A stretch of DNA of 64,000 nucleotides from Halichondria panicea (lineage: Eukaryota > Porifera > Demospongiae > Suberitida > Halichondriidae): positions 1,977,525-2,041,524 of the forward strand of contig NC_087378.1 in the NCBI RefSeq assembly GCF_963675165.1, read 5' to 3'. The first letter of the stretch is position 1; each line of letters opens with the position of its first letter. Below are positions 23,401-39,702 of the stretch, piece after piece. The notes under the pieces are model-generated. The model was not told where the DNA came from. It did no database searches and saw only the letters and a program-made list of their open reading frames with translations. Position numbers and translations under genes: made by a program.

Positions 23401-24608
23401 TGAATCAGTTGAGCTTCACTATCAAGTTACAACACAGCATCTTAGCTCCTCCCCTTCCCCCTCCCCCTCTTACGTAGTTCTCCTAACAGACTGAGATGCT
23501 GACTGAGCCAGTTGTGAGCTCATCCTGGCCTCTAGACTCTCCACTTTCAGCTCCATTCTCTGCACATGGGACTCCGCCTCCACAAGAGAGTGCTTAGTGC
23601 TAGCCAGCTGCTGATGGAGGTTAGCGTTCTCTGTTGACAACGCCTGCATCTTCTGATGCTCTGACTCAAAGTTGAGCAGGGCGGGAAGAGGTGGGAGGAG
23701 TCAAGGAGGTTAGCTACGTACGAAACTGAATGCGTTATGAAAACTGATTAACACAACATTTTCTGTTGTGTGAACACACAGTGTTAATAACAATAGGATA
23801 ACCGTTAAGTTATACCAGAAACAGAAGCTTTCTGAAAATATCAGCCAACTTGCTACTTAGATAATACAAATGGTCTGCATTTACAATTAGGAGTGTGGTA
23901 GGATATGGAGACAGGCAAAGAGGGTGCTGAAGAAGTTATGTAGAGTGATGACAAACGTGTCTCCCCACTCCTTGCTGTAGTAGAGCTTGAACGTAGGGTG
24001 CTGCTCTGGGCTCTTAGTGAACGGGAATGCTGTGTGTGTGTGTGGGGGGGGGGGGATCGAGGTCACAATAATGATGTACTTTTAATAATTATGTATTAAC
24101 TTGGAGGACACAGTGTATGTTATAGTTATAAATATAATACATTCACTATTAAAGTACTCACTGAACCAATCCTTCCACTCTTTCTTGTCATGAAGAGAGT
24201 CCGCCATCTTCTCAAAGAAGTCTCTCACCACGTCCTGTTTCCCCTGACGACTGGCGTACACCAGGAACAGACGAAGGAGGTTGGTCTCCAGCCGATAAAC
24301 AGTCATCAACGAGTCATGGGACAGGCGACTGAAGAAACGCTTGTGCAGATAGATCCAAAATGTTTGCAGAGAGTTGAAGTCCGAGCGATTGATGCATTGC
24401 ATCAGGTGCTCCACAATACGGTTCACCTGAACACAGAGGGATTATGAGTGTGTGTGCAGTGAAACCATACATCTACAATCCATACTTTGAGTCCTTTGTC
24501 CTTGTCCTCCTTTCTCTCCAGCTCAAACTGCTTGAGCGTATTTGTGAAGCCTCTGAAGACCAGGTACTCCTTGATAGACTCATCTAGGGCACCTACTGCG
24601 GTAGTCAT
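17406..24608 (-). CDS. WDR91: WDR91, endosomal WD40 protein
   Basis: WDR91 binds active Rab7 and restrains PI3-kinase on early endosomes, driving early-to-late endosome conversion. Twelve exons fit: 24608-24485, 24428-24160, 24035-23900, 23695-23475, 23358-23163, 23105-23005, 22945-22808, 22705-22515, 22354-22112, 22025-21930, 21722-21418 and 17583-17406. The N-terminus has the LisH-like [19 protein letters not shown] and a helical region ([18 protein letters not shown]). A coiled coil follows near 23695-23475 and a basic Ser-rich linker near 23358-23163. WD40 blades then read [60 protein letters not shown] and [20 protein letters not shown], ending [11 protein letters not shown]. The order matches vertebrate WDR91 throughout. 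The last intron (about 3.8 kb) is unusually long and contains another gene and several foldback repeats. Nearest ATG is 24608. Confidence 0.94.
17649..17757. repeat. Imperfect tandem duplication in the last WDR91 intron
   Basis: Two copies of a unit of about 55 bp (gagaaacgaattgttctcaa ... gatatgtgaatgg) sit side by side, differing by a few substitutions and a short indel. Non-coding. Confidence 0.8.
18243..18450. mobile_element. Inverted-repeat element in the WDR91 last intron
   Basis: The left arm has agcgggtaatttttgtg and taaaaattcgttt. The right arm has the complement, aacgaatttttaccgc and gaaaattacccgct. About 208 bp with no ORF, MITE-like. Centre sequence near 18330-18390 is not palindromic. 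Confidence 0.8.
18895..19027. mobile_element. Foldback element with a long perfect stem
   Basis: ttagacactgtttaggaagt at the left is the complement of acttcctaaacagtgtctaa at the right, and the stem continues through atgatttagaagtcc / ggacttctaaatcat. Loop near 18938-18980. Too short to code. Adjacent sequence (19080-19160) repeats the words tacatgattttc and aagtacat. Confidence 0.85.
19708..20109 (+). CDS. Intronless orphan gene nested in the last WDR91 intron
   Basis: A single open frame of 133 residues lies on the strand opposite its host gene. The start has a strong context (accATGg). An AATAAA lies at 20222, about 115 bp after the stop, consistent with an independent transcript. The protein begins MGSVSSN, which fits the N-myristoylation pattern (Gly2, Ser6). 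It ends CCVLV, where the last four residues fit a CaaX prenylation motif with an extra cysteine before it. The middle is soluble-looking and Gln/Asn-rich ([19 protein letters not shown]), with beta-like stretches such as GVIQISVWM. No known domain recognised. If both lipids are attached it would be a small membrane-tethered protein. It could also be a retrocopy or a chance ORF, but length, Kozak context and poly(A) signal argue for a gene. Confidence 0.6.
   Translation: MGSVSSNVTPLTVTPRYKDDADHPWVTREGVIQISVWMNPRTTMTLEDVAQLIEQYAANTVSQQLNQQAATNVMVKAASKNINYQGQISSMTFRGQVIERVQMATYPATEYMRDGENFNLFMTQLFSVCCVLV
20449..20624. mobile_element. Inverted-repeat element in the WDR91 last intron
   Basis: cagaggaggatatagtcagg at the left pairs imperfectly with cccttatcctcctctg at the right; ttttctgctt pairs with aagcagaag and attgcattccaatcg with cggaatgcattgcaat. 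About 175 bp, non-coding and MITE-like. Confidence 0.8.
20660..21300. repeat. Dispersed-repeat fragments in the WDR91 last intron
   Basis: Phrases such as aggccgc, caaatagtagcct and ggtaagcagactcaga recur in this stretch. The last also appears near 18143, beside similar ttattc..aacgaagcttta text near 18090. These look like broken copies of one older repeat family. No coding exon seen. Confidence 0.55.
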
Positions 24609-24921
24609 CTCCTCCAAAGCAAACTAAAGATGAGCTAAATACTGTCTTTATGATGTCATGTGATATCTAAACAACAATTTTTATTGTTTACATGCATGCA
24701 GTGCATTGTCAGCAAGTATTCAGCAAAGAACCAAAAGCTAATCAGGCCTTACGTACCTACATCCAGTTACTTGTCTGTATAGAGGTGAGATCAAGTGTGG
24801 CTACTATCATGTTTCTAGTTCTAAGGGTAGATCTACAATGTAGAGAGTAGGTCTTATATATCACATGAAGAATTTTTGAGGTCGTGTGTGTGTGAACTAT
24901 CTTTCATCTCCCACAGGTCCG
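24609..24921. promoter_or_regulatory. Divergent promoter region, WDR91 / ZRANB1
   Basis: About 310 bp separate the two opposing start codons. A splice acceptor (ctcccacag) 6 bp before the ZRANB1 ATG implies a non-coding 5' exon for ZRANB1 inside or beyond this interval. Bidirectional activity is inferred from geometry. Confidence 0.5.
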
Positions 24922-28728
<3,807 letters not shown>

Positions 28729-29097
28729 TGTGTGGGTGTATGAATCAGGACGTTGTGTTCAAGTCTTTCAATATAATTACATGTGCATGTGTCACTTTGA
28801 TTTTTTTATGTTAATTGACTGATTTTTGTAATAATTGTGTTGCTGACAGATCATTTATAAATGCGAACAACAATGGGGGATATATATATATATATATACA
28901 CTGAACAATTCAATAGAGAGAGAAGAACAATGGGGGATATATGTACTGAACAATTCAATAGAGAGAGCAGATCGAGTCAAATTAACAATAAACAGTTTTT
29001 GCTATAATTTTAGCTATTAAATGGATCAATAAGAAAAGTACATCAATTATCGAGTCTTAGTCTTAAATTAGAGAGGTTGATTCCTCTTTCTTTACAG
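28729..29097. other. Intergenic interval between the ZRANB1 and RAD50 3' ends
   Basis: The two genes converge here. The sequence is AT-rich and contains a short (TA)n run near 28882 and a duplicated phrase, actgaacaattcaatagaga (near 28899 and 28946). No exon seen. Confidence 0.6.
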
Positions 29098-29489
29098 TCA
29101 CTGGGCTAGAGCTGTGGCTCCTCCCGCAAAGAACTCTCTGGATATTCGAGAGCACTCCCTGTACATGTAGGTGAGCAGCAACAGTAAACACCATGCACAC
29201 TGTCACCATGCACACACCGTCACCATGCACACCGTCACCAAGCACACACCGTCACCATGCACACACCGTTACCATGCACACACCGTCACCATGCACACTG
29301 TCACCATGCACACACCGTCACCATGCACACACCGTCACCATGCATGTGTGAGATCGCTTACCCAACTTCTTTAGAGACCTTGAAGTAGCACTCAGTGAAC
29401 CCAGCCTGACCGAGAAGCTCCACAAACGCATCGTCATGAGTGATGACAATCAGCTGCAGGTTCTTCTGACTACTGCTACGCTCCCTACA

Positions 29490-29547
<58 letters not shown>

Positions 29548-32500
29548 CGTGCGTGTGTGTCACTATGTGTACAGGAGTGTGTACTGCAGTGCTTATGTAT
29601 GTGTACCTAATGCAAAGGGCCTGGAATCAAGGGTACTAAAAATGGTCCCTTTTCTCTTAAAGTCATCATGTCTACTCACTGTATAAGAGCAAAAAAACCC
29701 AAAATCTAGCAAAACAAGATTCGTACAATATTGACCAACTAGCTTTGTACCCAAGCCTTTATACATGTACTGTATTCACCGTAAACCCAAGTGCTTCCGA
29801 ACCCTGTTAACATGCTAAACAGTCAAAGATTACTTGATAATGTCAATGAGAGAGTTGGCCAGGCCCTCCATGTTGTCACGGTCCAGGTTGGTAGTCGGCT
29901 CGTCCAGTGCTAACAGACCACAGTGGAGGCAGAAGGTCTCAGCCAGAGCAAGACGAATCAAGATGGAGGCCAGCATCTTCTGCCCTGCGCTGCACCGACC
30001 ACGCATGTCCAGAGCCGTTTGCCCCTTCAACATCACCACCTGTGACAGAGTGATAAATACACGGACTGACATGTAATACCTTAATGTTACTATTATAGAC
30101 GGGTAGTAATTTTAGCGTTTTCAGATTTTTCTCTGTTTTTAGGGTACAGTAGAACCTCGATTATCCGGCCCTCCATTATCCGGAACCTCGATTATCCGGC
30201 TTGGCAGTTTTCTTGTTATCAGATCAGAAAATGGGCGTGTCCCTCAAACGCGCATGCGCGTTGCAGCTGTTACCATGGAGACATGCCTGCTTATCTTCTG
30301 CGCATGCGCAGACAACCATGTGGCACTGCTGTTTATCAATAAAGTGGGTGGATCAAGGCGTGGTTTATCTATTTGATTATCCGGCATATTCACTTATCCG
30401 GCCTGCTTCTGGAACCAAGGTGTCCGGATAATCGAGGTTCTACTGTACTAATTTTGGCGGATTTGTAGAAATTCATTACCACAATATAATTATCTCAAAA
30501 GATGTACAAGTATGAGTTTTAAGGTTGAATGGAGTCAGATACAGATGAAAAAAGGGCTAGCTTGCTTAGCATACTCTCAAAAGTACATTACATTACAAAA
30601 GTACATTAGAAAAATTTTCTTTTTTTAATGAGATTCATACTTTTATTAACTGCGTTTTATTATTAGCGCGTACTTAATTTAGCGTTACAGTAGAACCTCG
30701 ATTATCCGGACACCTTGGTTCCAGAAGCAGGCCGGATAATCGAATAGATAAACCACGCCTTGATCCACCCACTTTATTGATAAACAGCAGTGCCACATGG
30801 TTGTCTGTGCATGCGCAGAAGATAAGCAGACATGTCTCCATGGTAACAGCTGCAACGCGCATGCGCATTTAAGGGACACGCCCATTTTCTGAATTATTTA
30901 ATCTGATTAAAAAGAAAACTGCCAAGCCGGATAATCGAGGTTCCGGATAATGGAAGGCCGGATAATGGAGGTTCTACTGTAATTACAAATTCGCTAAAAT
31001 TCGATAAAAAATTAGTACCCGTTTACAATAAGGTATTCAGGAGTCACACAATTCTGTACATTGTATTTGTGCAACGTAAAGCACACACGTTGCAATGAGG
31101 GGCACACAACACTTACTGTACAGTGAAACTACAGAACCCATTGGTTACAAGCATCGTTAGTGTATTGAATGTTAAGCTTGCAAATCCAACGTACACCTGA
31201 TTACAATACAGAGATACATGTACATATATACGGTATACGTACAATTGTGAGTGACACTCACCCTGTAATTGTAGACTCTCCTCTTGTTGACAGGGGCACC
31301 CTCTGCTGAGGAGTCCTCAGAGCGTATCTCAATGGTGTCTATGTCCCCACCCTTGTACGTCTTGATCCACAGGTGCTTCAAGATCTTGTTGATCTCCTCC
31401 ATCTTGAGTGTGTGGAACCTCATGATGGCTCGATCCAACGCCTTGTAGTACTTCTCGAGGTCTGCGATTGCCGTCTCTGTTGTCTGTGTGAGGTGTGAGA
31501 GGTGGAGTGAGTAGAGTAAGTTATATCAGTGAGTACATTTTTTTAGACACTCTTAAAACAAATTCACAGAGACACTATTCACAGACAATATTCACACACA
31601 CAAGGTCTCACCCTGAGGTCAATAAGTTTGTCCCTGTGTTTCTTGTCAATGTCCTTGTACATGTCACTGTTCAGCTGCGTCTGAAAGATCCTCACCTCAT
31701 CCTCCCGCCCTACACACACTCCTTTACTGTGAGCCATCTGCTTTGTCAGTCGGCCAGAGCTCTCTTGGCAGCGTCGGAACTCCCTGTGTGAGGGTATGTG
31801 TGTGGAGGGTGTACAGTGTGTATATGGATGGTGGACTACATTGTCACATGACTTACTCATCGTACTGCTCAAGACCCATCCTTCTCAGGTCAGACTTGAA
31901 TCTCCTCACTTCCTCCTCCTTGCTCGAGATCTCGTCACAGTAACTCATTAGAGTCATGTTGTCCTCCAGCTCACGCTCACGCATCTAGGAGAGGAGTCAT
32001 GTTATTTAATGGGCCTGGTTTGGCTCACTCTGTACACAAGCACCAGAAGTACAGTAGCTAGCCTGGCATAATAATAATTATGTACATGTACACACTATAA
32101 CAATCAATTTCATGAACTGGTTACCTTGGCATTGGCAAGCTCTTCCTGGAGGGATTGTTTCTTTTCTTCCACTTCCTTCTTTTGTCCTCCCTTTTTGTTG
32201 TAGTCCGCCTGCAGCTCAGCCAACCTCTTCTGACAACGAGAAAGCGCCTTGTCAGCACCTCGCTCAATGTAACTAGAGAGAGAGAGAACAAATAGTTAAA
32301 AATTGCATGTAAAGTGGTGAGAAATGACAATGAAAGAAATGTATGTATTAATATACATGCAGTACAAGTGGTATCAGTCACCTGTTGATATCAGCTGTCA
32401 TCTTGCGAAGGTTGGACTCCTTCGTCTTGAGTGAGTCAATCTCTGCTCTGTGTGTGGTCTCCACCTCCTCCCTCTCCCTCACTAGCGCCGCCTTCTGATT

Positions 32501-35500
32501 GGTCAGTACCGACAAACGCTCCTCCACAGGACCCAGTTGGTGGGTCAGAGTCTAAACGGAAAAAGTTCGTACAGTAAACAACTGTATTGACAAACAAACA
32601 ATCATATTCAAAATTGAAATACAAACCTTGATTTCCCTGTCCAAAGTCTCAATCTGTGCAGTGAGATCACTCTTCTTAGCTACCAACTGTTCCTGTTTTT
32701 GCAACTGAGCCTTCAGTTTCAGCTGAGGAGAGGGGGGCACACGTGATTATCATATGACTATAAAGTAATTGTCACATGACTACCTTCTCCTCTCTGAGGG
32801 AGTGTACACTGTTCTCCAGTTGTCGGAGTGCTTGCTGGGACTCAGAGATCTCCTGACGCTTGTGGTCCAACTTTCGATTCAACTCGTCCCTAAAAATCGG
32901 AAACACCAACAAAACTGTACATGTATAGTAGCAGTGAAGACTGTACATGGGCAATGAAAATCCAATGGTATATGAATCCAATGGTATTTGATTGTTACAA
33001 GTGGTCAGATTATGGTATATGACTGAAGCTAGCTTTCAAATTGTGTTATAGTAGAAGTACATGAACATGCAGTTACAGCATCATGGTTTTGCTGCACTGT
33101 TATTCAAGCTCACGCTGCTCTGTTGGCCTCCTGCAAGTCCCTGTTCACCATCACCTGACTGCGAGTGGAACCGCCCACTCCTATACGACTAGCCTCGCTG
33201 GAGATCCTCCTATCCAACTCTTTGAGAGCACCTCTCAGATGAGTAGCCTTACCCACTCGTGGTTGCAACTCCCGCACACTCTGCAGCTCGCTCTGTAGTC
33301 GAGTCTGCTCAGCCTTGGCCTTGGAGGAGGTGGTCCGGAACTTGTCGAGAGTCTTGCTCTTCTCAGAGAGGTTCTTCTCCAGGGAGGGTAGGACAGAGGA
33401 GCGAAGGTTCGTTAGCTGAAGGGGTGTGTGTGTGTGTGTACATTTTTGTAAGGAACACTCTAGACTAACCCTCAATCAATGGACCAATGAAAAGGCAATC
33501 GTTTAAGCTAGATGTACAAATCTTACGTCATCCATCTTGGGTTTGAGTTCGATGAGCTTCCTCTGTTTCCCCTGCAGCTGTTGCACTTCTCTATTCATCA
33601 CTGGGAGGAGAGTGGGGATGCTCTTGTTGAGGCGGTCAGACAGCTACAAGGGGAGGGAGATTTGTGAGTATAAATAAGAGTGGCAGCAGGCACGCACAAT
33701 AATAATGAATTTCTTGATTTATTCACTCACCACTTTGATGGTTCTCTCAAAGTCGTCCTGATTGTCGAACCCTCTTGTACAAGCTGGACACACTCTCTTC
33801 TCATGGATCTTCTCCAACGACTTCTTGAAGAAGCTCTCTGACCCCTTCACCGTGGAGATGTCCCTGGAGGGGAGGAAGGGAGTGCCATGGCTACAAAACA
33901 AGGCTCAAACAACGACAAGCTTACTCTAATTTCTTCTCAATATCTCTCTCCAATTGCGCCTTGGCCTCCTCAAATGGTACACTGCTCTCCCCCGTTACCT
34001 CGGCAACCTCTGCTTGCAGTTTATCTGCCCGAGCCTTCTTTTCAGACACTTGCTTTCTGTGTGTACAAAACAAGTGTGTGGTACATTAGCCTGGTAAAAC
34101 ATGTATTTATCAACGTCCGATAATTTTATACTAGAGAAAAATCACCTGGTACATGTAACTAGGCTTGTAACTAGGTATGTGTACGTATGTATGTTGGTTG
34201 TACTTAGCTTACACAAGCTCTTCTTTCTGGACCTCGAGTCTTGACAGCTGAGACGAGTCTTTCTGAGCCTGGTTTGACCACTTTTGAAGCTCCGCCCTCT
34301 TTGTTCGGTCAAGATCAGACAATTTGTCCTCAAGGTTTTCCTCAGGTCCTGGCATGACTCCCAACAGGGAGAGGAGGTCCGTCTCCAGACCAGCCATTCT
34401 GAGGGAGGGGGGCGGGGGTAACGATACTTGAACACAACACTCGCAATACATACTCATTTTGATAGGTGACCTCCTGAGTCCTCTTTTGGTTCTTTAGTGC
34501 CTCCAGAGCGCCCCTGGCAGCTGATTGCTGACTAATCTTGCTGAGCTCAGATTGCAGTGTCTGCACTTTATCATCCATCTTCTTCTTCTCATCTCTCAGT
34601 GAGCGAGCTGCCTCATCCAATGAAGAAAGGTCCACTCCTTCCCGGTACTCTGTCAGTTCCTCGTCCTAAGGTGGGTGTGGTCCATCATGTGATCACCATG
34701 TGATGAGTACAACTTACGGCTTGTTTTAGCTGTCTCTCCACCTCCTCCAGTTCTTCACCGCCCTTACGAATTACCCCCAGCTCTTGCTTGATCTTTGCCA
34801 CACTCCTTTTGTTGTCCTCAATGCTCTCCCCTTTCATACTCTTGGCAGCTGTTAGTTGGGCCAGGTTCGTTTGCAGCTCATTCAGCTGCTCCTCGAGTCT
34901 GTGCTCTTTGTCCAGATACGATTTCTACATGAGGGTGATGTTACAGCACGTTACAATAAGAATATAAACTGCTAAGAGGTACAATGTACGTACATGTACA
35001 TGTACATGTACACCGCGTAAGCTAGCTAAATTATCTACTAACATGTAACAATGTACGTACATGTTTCAGAGACCATTCTGCATACAAACAACTTACTTTT
35101 TCAGTCTTAGCAGATTCCTCCTTTTCTTTTCTCTGCTTGGTTACCATGGAGACAAATGACTGAGCAGCTGCAGCCGAGTACGGGCCCTCAGTGTAGCCAT
35201 CGATAGAGAGCGAGAGAGCCGTGGAATTAATGCTGTCATCCCGTGTACAGATCCTCTTCTGGTGATACTGCGGGCCGTGTGTGAGGGTGGAGGTGTGTAA
35301 GGGGGGGGGGGTGAGGGCGGAAGGTGATATAAATATACAAACCTTATCTTCAGTCTCCAATTTGCCGCTTTCCTGATGCTGCTCACTGAGTTGACCTTTA
35401 ACCTCATCTTCCTCCCCACAAAACAGCATATACTTGTGCTTCAACTGTGAGCACCATTAGTACATAACCAACTGTCACCGTAACCAAGACAACTTACCTC

Positions 35501-37991
35501 TTCCAAGCGTCTTTCGCTCCTTTCCAGTTGAGAGGTGTGTCTGTCCATGGCCAGCTGCAGCTCAGAGCGTGTCCCAGTGAATGGTGAGGTCACCTTCTTC
35601 TCCAGTTCCTGCTTACTGCGGACTAGCTCTGCCTTGCTGCTCTCAAGCTTGGCTAGGGAGGAGTGAATATCATCGAGAGAACAATTAGCTACCCTCTCAT
35701 TATTGCTGCCCAAAACCAGCAATGTTGCTCGTTAGTGTTTAGTAATGGATAACTTGTACTGTTCATCTCTCACGGCTATAAGGACTACATGCATGCGTAT
35801 GAATTCATTACCAATGCTCCTTTCCAAAGTGGTGACTTGCTCATACTTGTCATTTAGCTCTTGAAGCCGCTCCTAAAGAGAGAATGTAAGTGTGTACGTA
35901 CGTGTACAGTAGGTGACTCTAAAGTTGATTTGACTGGCAAACTTCTTCTCAGAATGGCAACTACGAATACAACTCACATCAATGGGATCCAGTTCACTTT
36001 TTATCCTTACAATCTCAGTCTTGGAGCTGGCCACCTTCCTCTCGGCCTCCGCCAGAGAACTTTGCAGCTATGGAGATAGAGTAGCCATGGCAACTAATAC
36101 AACAAAGACCCACCTCATCAGCTTTTGTCTTCTCCTTGTCCAGATAGCCCAACGCAGTCTCGTAGACCTTACATTGCCCTACCTATTAAATTGTATGACA
36201 TGTTCAAAACATTGTCAAAGGTACGTACAAATAACCGTCATACCTGCTCGGTTCTCAGCTTTTTTATGTTTTCAAGAGCTTTGGTGTAGCGTGTGGAAGC
36301 AAATATATCGTCAAACTTGGTCTTGAGGTTCTTACCCTCACTCAGTGGCCTAGGGGTACATAGAGGGAGGAGGAAATTAGATGAGTATAGCACTAGCCTC
36401 ATTCCTAGACCGATTTTTCCTAGGAAAAAAGCGTTACAATAGAGAAAGTTGGGCCGAGAGCGAAGGTAATGTTGCAACACACATACACACCCAAAGAGAC
36501 GCACCATGTTGACTCTTCTTGGTGACAGAACACCACTGTGTTGAGGATGGCTTTGGACACTCCCAGGTGAGCCACCATCTATGAGAGAGAGGGGTTGGAA
36601 TCATGAGGGGCACGTACATCACTGACCCCCTGACACTTATGAGGGGGTTGGAATCATGAGGGGTACATGTTGGATCTTATTAGAACTTGATTAAACATGG
36701 TAGAACAAGAACAGTGTTATAGTGTATCTAGGTGTTAAGGTGTATACTTGTCTAGAATAGACAGCTATTTTTAGCTTTACTGTTTTGTGCTATATAAGCT
36801 TCTAGAACTGCAGCTTAGTCTCAGTCTCATTATTTATGCTTTTTGTGCAACTGCAAATTGTGTTAATAAGTCTTACTTTGCTATCTCTAGCATAGCTGTA
36901 TCTCTGATACTTTGCAACAGTACATACATGTACATCACTGACCCCCTGACACTTATGAGAGGGGTTGGAATCATGAATGAGAGGTACGTACTTTCACTAA
37001 CCCCCTTACCTCCTTATCAATCTCACCACACCGACTAGTGATCTTCTTTTTCTGTGAGGACAACACAAGCTACAATTACACACGGTGACAAACATAATAA
37101 GTGTGTGTAGCACTAAAATGTAATGTAAAATTTACGATGCAAACGAAGCTATAAGATAAGGTGTACCTCTCCACTTGCTGTGATCTTCTCCATGGAAGAG
37201 TCTAGTGTCTTCTGCTCAGTCTTACGAGGCTACAGAGCAACCATTAATGTCAGTACGTACACTATTGAAGACATTGACTACCACACCTTCTGTATGGATG
37301 CAAGCATTCGATGGCAGGTGACCATATTCTTCATGATATCCTTAAATTTGAGCTTCACCACCGCCCGTACCTCTCGCTCCCCAATCAGCTGCATCGACAA
37401 AAATGGTATGATGGTCAAAAATTGTATTCTGAACTTTGGGGTTTCTGGTAAAAACTGGCCTGATAAAAAATAAAAAAAAGCACCAGAAACATCGTCTGAC
37501 AAGCTACATGTACAACTCTCTCTGTACCCACATTGCATTCTATGCACATATTCCCTGGGGCACTATAATACACCCTGTGTTTGTGTACCTTGGGGTCATG
37601 GACGAACCCTCCTCCCCGGGTGTTGGGAGGCAGCTCCCCTGTCGTGATGTACCTCAGACACTCGATAACCGTCTATAGAGGAACACCAGAGGAGCACATG
37701 CATTGTGGTTGGAGATGACGGCCATTGCTATTAACGTACCGTTTTCCCAGCTCCATTCTGGCCGGTAATGATCGTGAGGGGGGTGTCAAATTTGATGACT
37801 GCCTTCTGATCGTCAGCTGGTCCGAAACTACGCACTCCTGTATTGTGTACAGAAGTCTGAACTTTATGAGACATAGGAATTATGAATTTATTTATAGTGT
37901 CATTGCATTTACCATACATGTTTAGTATACACATGCACAACTTGCTGATTGCTTCAACACCTTGAACGAGCAGTTTGTCAATGGAGGACAT
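29098..37991 (-). CDS. RAD50: RAD50, SMC-like ATPase of the MRE11 complex
   Basis: RAD50 tethers and processes DNA ends with MRE11 and NBS1. About 30 short exons read in order from 37991 ([10 protein letters not shown]) to a stop at 29098. Walker A is [14 protein letters not shown], split between exons near 37837-37741 and 37675-37591. The Q-loop reads [17 protein letters not shown] (36577-36505 and 36351-36243). A long coiled coil follows, with the zinc hook CPAC in [12 protein letters not shown] near 33770. The second coiled-coil arm runs to [20 protein letters not shown] (31484-31262). The ABC signature [11 protein letters not shown] and Walker [13 protein letters not shown] lie in 30041-29833, then [16 protein letters not shown] at 29488-29359. 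The last small exon (about 29170-29098), ending ALAQ, is the least certain. The exon order and motifs match full-length RAD50 (vertebrate about 1,312 residues). The intron 30042-31261 is expanded by two pogo-like elements. Confidence 0.96.
29185..29342. repeat. Minisatellite in the last RAD50 intron
   Basis: A unit of 15-17 bp, caccatgcacacaccgt with a shorter variant caccatgcacactgt, is repeated about ten times head to tail. It lies between the last two RAD50 exons. The Thr-His-Pro-Ser frames here come from the repeat. Confidence 0.93.
29491..29557. repeat. GT microsatellite in a RAD50 intron
   Basis: About 25 GT units followed by a few GCGT variants, adjacent to the RAD50 exon near 29488-29359. 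Confidence 0.92.
30147..30445. mobile_element. Pogo-like MITE, copy 1
   Basis: 299-bp element flanked by TA on both sides. It starts CAGTAGAACCTCGATTATCC and ends GGATAATCGAGGTTCTACTG, with extra internal copies of attatccgg. TA target duplication and this terminus fit the pogo/Tigger branch of Tc1/mariner. Contains cgcatgcgcg words and no transposase. Lies in a RAD50 intron. Confidence 0.92.
30688..30979. mobile_element. Pogo-like MITE, copy 2 (inverted relative to copy 1)
   Basis: 292-bp element, also flanked by TA, with the same termini and interior as the copy at 30147 but in opposite orientation, 242 bp away. High similarity between the two suggests recent activity. The short ORFs inside both copies are the same repeat text and not genes. 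Confidence 0.92.
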
Positions 37992-38156
37992 TGTTTCAGC
38001 TCACAATAGATACACCTGGACCATACACTTCCTTATCTGTATCTTCCACCATGCTTGCCGCAACACATGGCATATGTGGTAATAATCGTTTCAGTAACAA
38101 CACACAATCAAGTACACATGACAAACACACAACACAGGAGCCAAAAACTGCTATTG

Positions 38157-39633
38157 CTATCTATTTGAGGTGTCTCTAGAGGTGTCTCTAGAGTGTTGCT
38201 GCTGCAGTGTCTGTTGGAACTTTTTGCTCGTCACATGAATACTCTCAATCTGCCCAAACAGAACCTCCGAGTCGAGAGAGGGGGGTAGCTTTCCCAGGAA
38301 CCCCCCAACATCCTCTATAGTGTTCAGCTCCAGTAGGTCAGACTGATGCAACTTGAGAATACCTGAGAGAAGGAAGAGGATATATATATATAACTTGATA
38401 GCACTTAGTATATTGCTAAGTATACATGTATTGCATCATGGACATAGGTATGACTAGCCTTGTTACCAGGCAGATTTGTTTCCTAGGTCGAACAAATAAC
38501 AAGGCATAATATGAACATTCAAAGGCTCTGATGTGGTATGGTACAGTTGTATTGCATAATGAGGGGAGTGGCTTACCAAGTGCTGTTTTGAAGAGGAAGC
38601 AGTCTCCATCACGACAGAAGAGGTCCCACACACGACAGGCCACGTCCAGTGGTAGAGTGCGAGTGTAAATAGTGAATATCCTATGGGAAGTAACAGCTAC
38701 AATAATCATGGTATCCATGGTAACAAACATTGTCGCACACAGACAGACTAAAGGCTTGTTTCAACACAATGCAATCCTCTATCGGCAATTGCTTGTTAGG
38801 AGGAGATAGTCATACACATACATGTACATGTAAACAGCTTAGATGGTACCTTAAGGTGACATATTTTCACAGGTAGATTTGTTTGCGTTTTTACAGTTTT
38901 GTACATTTTGCGGTATAATATTTTGCGAAATGTCGATCTGGATACATTAAACAAGAGGGCGGCCAATTATTTGCGAGTATTAATTTTTGCGATTTTACTC
39001 TCATTCGCAGAAATAGCAGAAATTAATGCACGCGAAAATATGTCACCTTAAGGTATTCATATACACATTACATTGTTTTGTGCATACTAAAAGTTTTCAG
39101 TTTCAAACAACCCATGCTGAGTGTACATACCAACCTACATCATAAGTTAGAAACACTAAGTCCACTCACCATTCAATGAGGTAGTACTCAGGAGAGAAGT
39201 CAAGCGCAGAGAAATGAGCACTCAGTTTAGGCAGAGAGTTGTGTAACAAGATATTGAAAGTATCAAAGTAAGGTCGCATGAGAGCATGGTCCACCTTGAA
39301 GAAGGCCAGGTAAGATGGTCTATTGAGGAGGTTAGCAAGTGAGATGAATGCGTCAGCTGGCTCCATGTTCAGTAGCAACACAGCTGCCAGGAATGACATC
39401 CCCTGCACATAGCCAATGTCTGGCCGGGAACAAGCGTATGCCCCCAGGACATCGTGAAGTGGCTGGTTGTAGGGGCCACCCTGATGGAGGGGTACAGAGA
39501 GAAAGGCTGAGTTAAAAATGTAGAGCTGCTGGTTACATAGTTGCATCATACACTTTGTAAACATTCTTCTACGTACTGTACTGTACAATTGTCATGCTAT
39601 TTAGTCTACACACAGTACACAAAGTACTGAACA

Positions 39634-39702
<69 letters not shown>

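Noticed and set aside
29171..29374. His/Thr-rich ORF at 29.2 kb
   Set aside because: Translation of the caccatgcacacaccgt minisatellite in the last RAD50 intron.
30201..30885. Two similar small ORFs on opposite strands in the RAD50 intron
   Set aside because: Both are the interior of the two inverted pogo-like MITEs. Similarity comes from the element and no known domain is present.
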